Source: a virus
Length of the DNA stretch: 64,000 bases
IMG/VR virus record: IMGVR_UViG_3300049827_000271
Coordinates: 1-64,000 of that record
Strand: one strand, 5' to 3'
This document shows positions 6,363 through 13,300 of this stretch, in pieces. Made by a program: the position numbers and the translations under genes. Within the stretch, counting starts at the first letter, position 1. Each line of letters starts with the position of its first letter. Below the pieces are notes generated by a model. The model was not told the DNA's origin. It made no database searches and saw only the letters and a list, made by a program, of their open reading frames with translations.

Positions 6363-7511
6363 ATGAAAAAATATCTGACCGACAAAGAAATCGCCCACGT
6401 CTGGGCGAGCGGTTCGCAAACGGAAGGCCGGACCAAGCCTTCGGGCGGGAGCAGTTATGGGTCATGGAATAGCACCACGTACGGCGGAAGTCGGCAGTCC
6501 TTCATGGGAAGCAGCTTCTACAGCTACTCCACGGCCATTGGCTATAGGTTCAAGACCAAGGCTGGAAAGCCCGTCTTCCTCTTGGATAGCGCCGACTACA
6601 GCCGCGCCACCCGCACACACCAGCTTAGCCTATGGACGGCCATGCGACACTGGGACCGGCGCAAGAAAGAGTGGGTTCCGGACCATATCAACTTCACTGT
6701 GGACACAGGCGGGCGCGGGCTGGGCATGTTCTGCGACGCGCCGCGAGAGGTGATTGACTGGTATGTAAACCAAGCGCATGACCGAATTGCAATGGCCGGG
6801 AAACAACATATCCGGTTCCGGGATGACCTGTACGTAAAGGCTGATCATTTGATTAGCGAGGCCCGCCGGTTCGCCCGACTAATGGGTTTGAAATCCGGAA
6901 AGATGCCACACGTCTCCCGCGCTGAACGCAGGGCCGCCAAGCTGGCGGGTGACAAGTGGAAGGCCGGAGTGGAGGAGCGCCGGGACAGGGCGCGAGAGGC
7001 AAAACGCAAGCAGCGGGATGAGCGCATTCAGTTTGAGAAAGAGGAGTCGGTGAGGCGGGCCAACGATCTGTTGGCCGGGGTGAGGCATACGGATTACGGA
7101 CGGAACGAAGACTACTTCGGATACCAAGACTGCGACCTGGATCACGTCCCGGAACTCAAGGACAAGATTCAGGAATGGCGCATGGAGCGGGACAGTCAGA
7201 ACATCCAAGCATGGATGTCTGGCGTCGATGTCTCTCCCAAAGAAACATGGCCGGTCATGCTGCGTCGGGACGGTGATGAGATTGAAACCAGTCGGGGCGC
7301 GCGGTTTTCCGTGGTAGATGGCGAACGGGCGTTCCGATTCGTCCAGCTTGTGGTCAAGCGTGGAAAGGATTGGCGCAGCAATGGGGAGAAGTTCAGTGTG
7401 GGATGTTACACGTTGGACAGTGTGACCGCGGCAGGCGACTCGGTGGCAGGATGCCACCGAATTCGCTACCAAGAAATCTGCCGGTTCGCACAGCAGATGG
7501 GATGGATGTAA
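6363..7511 (+). CDS. Hypothetical protein with Ser/Gly/Tyr-rich head and charged coiled-coil
   Basis: 382 residues. The N-terminal 60 residues are rich in Ser, Gly and Tyr (SSYGSWNSTTYGG). Residues about 180-240 form a highly charged helix (ERRDRAREAKRKQRDERIQF) consistent with a coiled coil. The C-terminal 120 residues appear globular. Start is the ATG after GAAAGGACAAGACGAA. No domain recognised, and it is one of the longest genes in the left block. Confidence 0.7.
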   Translation: MKKYLTDKEIAHVWASGSQTEGRTKPSGGSSYGSWNSTTYGGSRQSFMGSSFYSYSTAIGYRFKTKAGKPVFLLDSADYSRATRTHQLSLWTAMRHWDRRKKEWVPDHINFTVDTGGRGLGMFCDAPREVIDWYVNQAHDRIAMAGKQHIRFRDDLYVKADHLISEARRFARLMGLKSGKMPHVSRAERRAAKLAGDKWKAGVEERRDRAREAKRKQRDERIQFEKEESVRRANDLLAGVRHTDYGRNEDYFGYQDCDLDHVPELKDKIQEWRMERDSQNIQAWMSGVDVSPKETWPVMLRRDGDEIETSRGARFSVVDGERAFRFVQLVVKRGKDWRSNGEKFSVGCYTLDSVTAAGDSVAGCHRIRYQEICRFAQQMGWM

Positions 7512-7526
7512 CACTGGAATCAATAT

Positions 7527-8456
7527 ATGAAAGAAAAAATAGTAACTACACAACTTGAACTTGAATACGCTTGCATAGGGGGATTCGTCGCCGTAGTCAA
7601 GGTCGGATCATTCACGGCTTACGGCTCCTCGCAAGTCAGGGCTTACGGCTCCTCGCAAGTCACGGCTTGCGGCTCCTCGCAAGTCACGGCTTACGACTCC
7701 TCGCAAGTCACGGCTTGCGACTCCTCGCAAGTCAGGGCTTGCGACTCCTCGCAAGTCATGGCTTACAACTCCTCGCAAGTCACGGCTTGCAACTCCTCGC
7801 AAGTCAGGGCTTACGGCTCCTCGCAAGTCAGGGCTTACGGCTCCTCGCAAGTCACGGCTTGCGACTCCTCGCAAGTCAGGGCTTACAACTCCTCGCAAGT
7901 CAGGGCTTACAACTCCTCGCAAGTCAGGGCTTACGGCTCCTCGCAAGTCACGGCTTGCGGCTCCTCGCAAGTCAGGGCTTACGACTCCTCGCAAGTCAGG
8001 GCTTCAAAGTGGGTGGCCGTCTCGAAACACGGAAACTCCTGCAAGGTTGTCGGGGGCCATGTCATCAAGATCATCAATCCGGTAACGCTTGCGCAGTGGA
8101 TCGCGTTCCACGGGGTTAAGGTAAAGAACGGGGTCGCCATCGTGTTCAAAGGAGTGTCCTCTGAGTTCAAATCGAACTTCAACCAACTCGATTACACGCC
8201 GGGCACAACTCCAAAGGCTCCAGACTGGGACAATGGAAAGGCTGAATGCGGTGGGGGGTTGCACTTCAGCCCTTACCCTATCGCCACGCTCAAGACTAAT
8301 TTTAATGCCAAGAAATTCGTGGCCTGTCCAGTGCGAGTAAAAGATATGCGCCGGCCAAAAGCAGACGACGAATACCCGGAAAAGATTAAGGCGTCTGGTT
8401 GCTGCGCCCCTGTGTGGGAGTGCGACATCAATGGTAATCCTATCAAAAAATCCTGA
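7527..8456 (+). CDS. Octapeptide beta-helix-like repeat protein with DUF7666-like C-terminus
   Basis: 309 residues. Residues 31-158 are 16 exact tandem octapeptides of consensus A(Y/C)(G/D/N)SSQV(R/T/M), the spacing expected of a regular solenoid or beta-helix. The C-terminal part has CGGGLHFSPYP, FVACPVRVKD and GCCAPVWECD, which I associate with an uncharacterised family (DUF7666-type) found with such repeats in phages and bacteria. Probably cytoplasmic, as no signal peptide is seen. Only three codon positions vary between repeats, all amino-acid-changing. Function unknown; surface display, adhesion or a scaffold are guesses. Confidence 0.8.
   Translation: MKEKIVTTQLELEYACIGGFVAVVKVGSFTAYGSSQVRAYGSSQVTACGSSQVTAYDSSQVTACDSSQVRACDSSQVMAYNSSQVTACNSSQVRAYGSSQVRAYGSSQVTACDSSQVRAYNSSQVRAYNSSQVRAYGSSQVTACGSSQVRAYDSSQVRASKWVAVSKHGNSCKVVGGHVIKIINPVTLAQWIAFHGVKVKNGVAIVFKGVSSEFKSNFNQLDYTPGTTPKAPDWDNGKAECGGGLHFSPYPIATLKTNFNAKKFVACPVRVKDMRRPKADDEYPEKIKASGCCAPVWECDINGNPIKKS
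7617..8000 (+). repeat. 16 tandem 24-bp repeats
   Basis: Units of 24 bp (GCTTACGGCTCCTCGCAAGT plus four bases) run without interruption from 7617 to 8000. Variation is confined to TAC/TGC, GGC/GAC/AAC and AGG/ACG/ATG codons; the other bases look identical in all units. All three plus-strand frames and one minus frame stay open across the array, which produces false ORFs. Confidence 0.9.
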
Positions 8457-8461
8457 ACTAT

Positions 8462-9064
8462 ATGACCAAAGCACAATACAACCAGCTACCCGAAGTCTCG
8501 GAAATACTGGGAAACGGAAACACCATCCACTACCGCGAGTTCAACGGCACGTTCTACCATGCCGGGATCACGCTGGGTCCGAAGTGGCCAACCAATCCGG
8601 GGCAGCGGGAGAATGACGCTACCCCCTATGAAGTGGCGATGACACTCGACATGCTACACCGCACGCGGCAGAGATGCCGGCTGTTCTTGGGTGACACGGG
8701 AACTGGACGCTCGTGGATGGAAGAGCACGGCGTAACGGGGACCATCGGACGCAGTATGGGGCCGATTAAAGTGCCGCTACTCATTTCGTCCAGCAGATCA
8801 CACGGCGGGCCAGCCATCCTGGATAACTGCATTATCCGAATTGACGTGCAGATCAAGCCGGGGCTGGTCCGAACCCTGTATCAGCATCCCCAGTTCCACG
8901 TCCCAGAGATGGAGCTGAAGGAGTTCAGCAAGGCCGTATTCCCGTGCGAGGTGTGGATAGGGGGAAGCTGTTGCGCCCGCTTCAAAACCAAGGAGAAGGC
9001 GAAGCGGTGGATGCAGTTCATGCGCGGGGAAAGGATGGCGCGAGAGAGGTATTACGCTTTATGA
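8462..9064 (+). CDS. Conserved hypothetical phage protein
   Basis: 200 residues. It contains WMEEHGVTGTIGRSMGPIKVPLLI and GGPAILDNCIIRI in order, blocks that recall phage proteins of unknown function. It starts 6 bases after the preceding stop, and its TGA overlaps the methyltransferase-like gene at 9061. The Arg/Lys-rich C-terminus (KEKAKRWMQFMRGERMARER) may contact nucleic acid. Function unknown. Confidence 0.7.
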   Translation: MTKAQYNQLPEVSEILGNGNTIHYREFNGTFYHAGITLGPKWPTNPGQRENDATPYEVAMTLDMLHRTRQRCRLFLGDTGTGRSWMEEHGVTGTIGRSMGPIKVPLLISSSRSHGGPAILDNCIIRIDVQIKPGLVRTLYQHPQFHVPEMELKEFSKAVFPCEVWIGGSCCARFKTKEKAKRWMQFMRGERMARERYYAL

Positions 9065-9732
9065 TACGTGTCATCGTCGCGTGCGAACGCAGCGGGGTCG
9101 TGCGTGAAGCGTTCAACGCCTACAGCGGAGTGGAAGCCATCTCCTGTGACTTGGAAGGGCCAGAGGATGGAAGGGTGGATTTTCATTATCAGGGAGACAT
9201 CTTGCGCTTGCTTTACAAGATGCGAAATCCATTCCATTACGACCTTCTCATCGCCCACCCTCCATGCACCCACCTTTGTTCATCAGGTTTACACTGGACG
9301 ACCCGCGGGAAACGCGATCCGAACATGACACGCCAAGCGATAGAATTCGCGGAGCGATTGTGGGAGGCTCCATGCCGTTACATCTGTATTGAAAATCCAG
9401 TCGGGTGCCTGAGCACGCGGAGTTGTCTTGGCAAGTTTCGTCAGAAGATTCAGCCTTACGAATACGGTGAGGACGCCAGCAAAGGCACCTGCCTGTGGCT
9501 GAAGAATCTTCCCACACTGTTCCCCTCCAAGCACATACTGCCCCGTCAGGTGGAGTGGCCGGTTGGATCAGGGAAGATCGTCCGGCGCTGGTCCAATCAG
9601 ACGGACAGCGGCCAAAACAAATTGCCACCCTCGCCCCGCCGGGCGATGGATAGGGCACGAACATATCCGGGCATCGCCGCCGCGATGGCGAGTCAGTGGA
9701 TACCATATATCATCGCGATGGAAAATTCATAA
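9061..9732 (+). CDS. Putative DNA (cytosine-5) methyltransferase-like protein
   Basis: 223 residues, shorter than a full C5-MTase but like the minimal phage forms. Motifs: N-terminal VIVACERSGVVREAF (residues 4-18, SAM-site-like), AHPPCTHLC (65-73) with candidate catalytic Cys69, and ENPVG (111-115) in the place of the ENV motif. The later YEYGEDASKGTCLWLKNLP block is typical of this phage family in my recollection. Likely methylates DNA to evade restriction, though these short proteins are rarely tested and some may be inactive. ATGA overlap with the upstream gene. Confidence 0.7.
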   Translation: MIRVIVACERSGVVREAFNAYSGVEAISCDLEGPEDGRVDFHYQGDILRLLYKMRNPFHYDLLIAHPPCTHLCSSGLHWTTRGKRDPNMTRQAIEFAERLWEAPCRYICIENPVGCLSTRSCLGKFRQKIQPYEYGEDASKGTCLWLKNLPTLFPSKHILPRQVEWPVGSGKIVRRWSNQTDSGQNKLPPSPRRAMDRARTYPGIAAAMASQWIPYIIAMENS

Positions 9733-9733
9733 C

Positions 9734-9919
9734 ATGACCACAAAACAAAAACGAGAATACCGGATGGACAACCTGATCCGGGCCGGGCGATACGCCTTGG
9801 TCCGCATGAAGGGCGGGCACCGGGATACGCAAACCTTATCCGCCCTGGCCAAGAAGGCTCAGGCGCTGGAGCAGTCGGAGCGAATCCGACGGATCACACT
9901 GAAAGGGCCAACCACATGA
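9734..9919 (+). CDS. Small basic hypothetical protein
   Basis: 61 residues, MTTKQKREYRMDNLIRAGRY; strongly basic and helical, ending IRRITLKGPTT. Starts right after the methyltransferase-like gene and overlaps the next ATG by 4 bp. Charge suggests nucleic-acid contact, nothing more. Confidence 0.6.
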   Translation: MTTKQKREYRMDNLIRAGRYALVRMKGGHRDTQTLSALAKKAQALEQSERIRRITLKGPTT

Positions 9920-10092
9920 GCAAGAAGAAGAGCAGATACAAGGACTACATCGTAACCGAGACGTGCCGATACCGGATACGCGCCCGATCCGAAGATGAGG
10001 CGGAGCGGAAGTTCTTGGAGCGCGAGAACCCGGCGACCGATGGGTTTATCGGCATCCTGGAACGGACCATCCATCGGGAGGATGAGGAATGA
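9916..10092 (+). CDS. Very small hypothetical protein
   Basis: 58 residues, MSKKKSRYKDYIVTETCRYR, then ARSEDEAERKFLEREN and GFIGILERTIHREDEE. The pattern beta-strand, R(A/S)EDEAE helix, beta-strand is the same as in the 3392-3577 product. ATGA overlaps on both sides support it despite its size. Confidence 0.6.
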   Translation: MSKKKSRYKDYIVTETCRYRIRARSEDEAERKFLERENPATDGFIGILERTIHREDEE

Positions 10093-10346
10093 GCGCCACC
10101 AACCGACTAATCATCGACGCCCAAGTGCTGGCCACCAAACTGGCGGACGCACAGGGGCGGCTGCGCAAAGACCACGCCATCATCTTGGCCGGCGCGCTCC
10201 GTGAGGCGGAAAAGGCCGGACTCATGGAGGGTGTCAACCAGCACGAGCGGTTCGTCAACGATGTGCTGGGCGAGGCAATGCAACAATACCAAGACGATCC
10301 AGCGGGGCTTGTCACATGGCTCCGCGAGTTCGTCGGAAAGGATTAG
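10089..10346 (+). CDS. Small helical hypothetical protein
   Basis: 85 residues, MSATNRLIIDAQVLATKLAD. Mostly helical, ending LVTWLREFVGKD. Overlaps the previous stop by 4 bp; 14 bases separate it from the next ATG, with AGAAAGGAAA as ribosome site. No family recognised. Confidence 0.65.
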   Translation: MSATNRLIIDAQVLATKLADAQGRLRKDHAIILAGALREAEKAGLMEGVNQHERFVNDVLGEAMQQYQDDPAGLVTWLREFVGKD

Positions 10347-10360
10347 AAAGGAAAACTACC

Positions 10361-10675
10361 ATGAGATCAATACACGTCAGCAAACTTCAACAACGCGCAG
10401 TCGCACCGGAATTAACAGTGGACCCGAAAGGCCGCATTTACAGCGGCGACATCTGCGTGGCCCACACCGATCCGGCAGCCGTGCTGGACCGGGAGGATTT
10501 AATGGCCACCGCCAGACTGCTGGCCCACGCCTACAACCAGTTCGGTGGAATGCTCCAACTGCTGGAGGACATGGTTCCGCTGGTGAACTGGTTCCACGAG
10601 CGGGAGGGCTGCCCGATTACCAAGCGGGAATTGGAGGCCACGATCAGGCGGGCGCGAATGGTTAAAGTCCAATAA
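10361..10675 (+). CDS. Small hypothetical protein
   Basis: 104 residues, MRSIHVSKLQQRAVAPELTV. Helical C-terminal half (EDLMATARLLAHAYNQFGG, then KRELEATIRRARMVKVQ). Last gene before the 180-base structured gap. Start set by the AAGGAAAACTACC leader. Function unknown. Confidence 0.65.
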   Translation: MRSIHVSKLQQRAVAPELTVDPKGRIYSGDICVAHTDPAAVLDREDLMATARLLAHAYNQFGGMLQLLEDMVPLVNWFHEREGCPITKRELEATIRRARMVKVQ

Positions 10676-10689
10676 CCGACAATAACTTT

Positions 10690-10803
10690 TACCCGCGCCG
10701 AGGGTGCGCCCTAACCGTAAGGCTGGGCGGGGTCCATTTTCCAGGCGGTCAACGGTTGGCCGTCCAGGATTTTCTACCCGTGTATTCCCGAACGGCGCGG
10801 GTA
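10690..10803 (+). ncRNA. Candidate structured RNA or riboswitch-like leader
   Basis: A 10-bp closing stem (10690-10699 with 10794-10803, TACCCGCGCC/GGCGCGGGTA) encloses two internal stems. P2: 10707-10711 with 10725-10729, plus an inner CC/GG closed by a GUAA (GNRA) tetraloop at 10717-10720. P3: 10746-10753 with 10755-10762, one G-U pair. No open frame crosses it cleanly. The closed multi-branch layout, the GNRA loop and the position 53 bases before a start codon fit a cis-regulatory RNA or a small phage RNA. I do not recognise the class. Confidence 0.5.
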
Positions 10804-10816
10804 TCTCTTTAACGCT

Positions 10817-10911
10817 CCGCATGAGAAATGCGGCACGAAAACCTGAAACAATAATATGCTAAGTAAACAATCCAAAACCAATAGGCCAACCGCATTTCGC
10901 TACATGCGGTT
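10817..10911 (+). promoter_or_regulatory. Competing CCGCAT/ATGCGG hairpins over a gene start
   Basis: Hairpin 1: 10817-10822 with 10828-10833 (CCGCAT/ATGCGG, 5-nt loop). Hairpin 2, inside the next gene: 10888-10895 with 10904-10911 (AACCGCAT/ATGCGGTT). The strand at 10828-10833 could also pair with 10890-10895, which would enclose the ATG at 10856 in a loop. This is the geometry of an attenuator or translational switch below the folded element at 10690-10803. A 13-codon ORF (10821-10862) overlaps the ATG. Regulation is inferred. Confidence 0.4.
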
Positions 10912-11212
10912 GTTAGGGCGACTCGTCAAACTATCTGAAGTCTTGAGACAGTGGGATTATGGATGGTCTGTGCATCTTAGAATAGACAAGGATGGTCCAA
11001 AAATCCATCTGTGCGATTCCGACGACGACTATGAAGGCAACGCCATGCGGCAGATACTTGAAGGCATCCAAAAGGAATGGCGCGACACCTACAGGAATCT
11101 GCCAAAACCAAGAGAGGTGAACGACTACGACCGATATGACCTCTGCGAACAACGGAAAAACATCAAGGCGACTCTCGGCGAAGTAAAGCGCCGCCTCGCA
11201 AAGTTGCGCTAA
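10856..11212 (+). CDS. Hypothetical protein
   Basis: 118 residues. N-terminal helical basic part (RYMRLLGRLVKLSEVLRQW), a central strand (WSVHLRIDKDGPKIHL) and a charged C-terminal helix (KNIKATLGEVKRRLAKLR). No Shine-Dalgarno site is visible, and the leader is structured (see 10690-10911). Unknown function. Confidence 0.6.
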   Translation: MLSKQSKTNRPTAFRYMRLLGRLVKLSEVLRQWDYGWSVHLRIDKDGPKIHLCDSDDDYEGNAMRQILEGIQKEWRDTYRNLPKPREVNDYDRYDLCEQRKNIKATLGEVKRRLAKLR

Positions 11213-11219
11213 CAAAACT

Positions 11220-11582
11220 ATGAACGATAAGAAACCAACGCCTGCCGCGGGCGAATCGCGGCCCACGCATGAACTCGTCGATGCATCCATTGCATATCTG
11301 AGCTCTGGCGGAAACAAAGTTGAGCAGCTTTTGAGGCTGGTAGAACTGAGCGGCGGCGACAATAGGATTGATTACGGAGCGGAATCTGGACGAATTCTCA
11401 TCCGAGAACTCCATGCGCTCCGCCGGCAGCACGCTGAGTTGCTAGCGGTAGCGGAACGCGCGTGCGCTTTATGTGACAGCACACGCAATCGCGGACTGCT
11501 AGACCTAAATACGGTCGATCTGTCCAATCTATACGCCTCCGCATACCTGGCGGTTTCCGTAGTGAAAGGAGGCAAGTCGTGA
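11220..11582 (+). CDS. Hypothetical protein
   Basis: 120 residues, MNDKKPTPAAGESRPTHELV. Helical, with two Cys (ACALCDSTRN) that may bind metal. Ends SAYLAVSVVKGGKS, with its TGA overlapping the ATG/GTG of the next gene. Function unknown. Confidence 0.6.
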   Translation: MNDKKPTPAAGESRPTHELVDASIAYLSSGGNKVEQLLRLVELSGGDNRIDYGAESGRILIRELHALRRQHAELLAVAERACALCDSTRNRGLLDLNTVDLSNLYASAYLAVSVVKGGKS

Positions 11583-11881
11583 AAACGCGCGAGCTTGATC
11601 GGATGCACGCAGTCCACCGCGAGTCGCAAGCGATAGGTGAGTTTTTGGATTGGCTGCACAGCGAAAAACATGTGGAATTCCACATCGCGCACCAGCACTC
11701 CGATGCTTGTGGGTTTATTCGGCACAGCGGTCGAGGGGAGATATGCGGTATGCGTGAAGATGACACCGTTCCGTTTACCTACAACACCGAGAAACTTCTG
11801 GCCGAGTTCTTTAGCATTGACCTGTCCACAATAGAGCAGGAGCGGAAAGCTCTGCTCGCAAAGATACGGGGTGAAGCATGA
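11579..11881 (+). CDS. Conserved small phage protein
   Basis: 100 residues. GEFLDWLHSEKHVEFH near the start and LLAEFFSIDLSTIEQERKALL near the end match a pattern I recall from many phage proteins of unknown function (EFLDWL...LLAEFFGID). Start at 11579 (GTG overlapping the preceding TGA). Its stop overlaps the integrase ATG, so the two are probably translationally coupled. Confidence 0.65.
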   Translation: MKTRELDRMHAVHRESQAIGEFLDWLHSEKHVEFHIAHQHSDACGFIRHSGRGEICGMREDDTVPFTYNTEKLLAEFFSIDLSTIEQERKALLAKIRGEA

Positions 11882-13044
11882 TCGAAATCACCAAACAAGA
11901 TGTCCACTTCCGGCGCGATCCGACTACTCGAAAGTGGAAGGCGGGTGTGTACTCCTACGCCGAGAAGAAACTGGTCTGGCAGGACACGGCGACCAGCAAC
12001 TACACGCTGGCCCAGAAGTACGCAGCCGACCACAACCTGCGCGACCTCAACCGGAAGGAGCGGCAGCTTGAATCCGCCGACCTGATCGCCAAACGGTTAG
12101 GCTGCGAGGACAAGGAGACGAGCCTGCGCCTGCTCTGTGCCAAGTGGTACGAGTGGCTCAAGACCGGGCGGGCCACCAGCGGCGGACTGTCCCAGACCCG
12201 GAACATGGTCCGACAATGGCTGCGCTACTGCGGGATTGAGGACGCCGAATCATCGGCCATCAACCCGGAGTGCATCCACCAGTTCGTCAACGATGACAGC
12301 CGGGTCCGGGCGGCCACGCGCTCCGCCCGTTACTTCTCCATCCGCAACTTCTGCGACTGGATGCACAAGCGCGGGTTTCTCCAGCGCGATTTCACGGATG
12401 AGATCAGGGTGGACATGTCCAGGATGGACCAAGACCAACTCATGCCGGTCGAGCCTCGTGTGGCCACCGAGGACGACCTGAAGAAGCTGCTCGCCTTCGC
12501 CGACAAGTCCGGCCACGGCTGGCCCAAGTTCTTCGCCGTGGCCGCCCACATCGCGTGGCATACCGGGCTGCGCTATGGGGACATCGCCACCTTGGAGTGG
12601 AGCAACATCAACTTCGAGCGCGGGCTGATCCGGCGTGTGACCAGGAAGCGCAGCAAGTATGTTGAGGTTGAGGCTCCGCCGGAGGTCATGCAACTACTGG
12701 TGCAACTGCGCGCGGACAGCAAAGAAGAGCGGTTTGTTTTCCCAACCCAAGCCACGAGTTACCGCAACCCCGACACATCGCGGGCATGGTCGTCCCGGTT
12801 CGCTTACGTCTCGCAGACATCAGGGGTGGGGCACTTGGGCTTCCATGCCTTTCGCCGGGCTTACTGCCAGCGCAGATACGGCCAGTTGTCCGAGCCGAAG
12901 CCGGAAGGATTGTTCAACCGAGAAGCCCTGGCCAAGATTGCCAAGGAGGTTGGCCACTCCAGCATCAACCAGACGCTGGGGTACATGCCACAACTGACAC
13001 GCGCCGCACCGCCCGGCGCAGAGTCGGGGTGGGGGAAAACTTGA
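11878..13044 (+). CDS. int: Tyrosine recombinase / phage integrase
   Basis: 388 residues, the usual integrase size. Catalyses site-specific insertion and excision of phage DNA through a covalent 3'-phosphotyrosine. Residues 1-60 look like an arm-binding domain; 75-180 the SAM-like core-binding domain (ARHFSIRNF-type helix with WMHKRGFL). The catalytic domain has Arg232 (HTGLRYGD), a beta-hairpin Lys near 258-260 (RKRSKY), His323 and Arg326 (GFHAFRRAY), His360 (VGHSS) and Tyr369 (LGYM), so all key residues are present. No tRNA or attP core was identified. Convergent with and overlapping the HU-like gene by 80 bp. Confidence 0.93.
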   Translation: MIEITKQDVHFRRDPTTRKWKAGVYSYAEKKLVWQDTATSNYTLAQKYAADHNLRDLNRKERQLESADLIAKRLGCEDKETSLRLLCAKWYEWLKTGRATSGGLSQTRNMVRQWLRYCGIEDAESSAINPECIHQFVNDDSRVRAATRSARYFSIRNFCDWMHKRGFLQRDFTDEIRVDMSRMDQDQLMPVEPRVATEDDLKKLLAFADKSGHGWPKFFAVAAHIAWHTGLRYGDIATLEWSNINFERGLIRRVTRKRSKYVEVEAPPEVMQLLVQLRADSKEERFVFPTQATSYRNPDTSRAWSSRFAYVSQTSGVGHLGFHAFRRAYCQRRYGQLSEPKPEGLFNREALAKIAKEVGHSSINQTLGYMPQLTRAAPPGAESGWGKT

Positions 13045-13291
13045 TCCGGGTATGGGGAGGGACGAACAAGGAGACATCCGGTTCCGGCTCTCCAATCCTC
13101 CGGTTCGCCGGACACTTGCACCCCTTGAACTGGGTCAGGCTGAAGACCCCCAAGTGACGTAGGTAAACACGCTCTCCCCGGCGGAGGGATTCGGCGACCA
13201 AATGGATTACATCGCGTATGACCTGCCGGCTGTGCTCCTCGGTAAAACCGTGGCGTCTGCGCAGTTCGGCCTGTAACTTCTCAATGTTCAT
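12965..13291 (-). CDS. HU/IHF-like DNA-binding protein
   Basis: 108 residues on the minus strand, 9 bases downstream of the giant gene. The N-terminal part has the HU/IHF pattern: MNIEKLQAELRRRHGFT, EEHSRQVIRDVIHLVAESL, then GERVYLRHLGVFSL, which corresponds to the G-x-x-V-x-x-x-x-G-x-F core. The arm region is degenerate (KFSPTPTLRRAV). Would bend DNA, for example in integration or packaging; its position against the integrase suggests a role like IHF/HU in intasome formation, but it is transcribed with the virion operon. The C-terminal 80 bases overlap the 3' end of the integrase gene on the other strand. Confidence 0.75.
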   Translation of the reverse strand: MNIEKLQAELRRRHGFTEEHSRQVIRDVIHLVAESLRRGERVYLRHLGVFSLTQFKGCKCPANRRIGEPEPDVSLFVPPHTRIKFSPTPTLRRAVRRVSVVACTPASG

Positions 13292-13300
13292 CGGCGCATC

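Noticed and set aside
7617-8000. Diversity-generating retroelement variable region
   Set aside because: The substitution pattern at adenine-type codons is suggestive, but no reverse transcriptase or template repeat was found in the window and the variation is between tandem units.
7571-8119. Additional open frames with Leu/Ser or Arg/Gly repeats across the 24-bp array
   Set aside because: Stop-free because the repeat unit has no stop in any frame; the frame at 7527 has the recognised C-terminal domain.
13045-13290. attP core next to the integrase
   Set aside because: No convincing core repeat or arm-site array could be defined by eye; the region is mostly coding for the HU-like protein.
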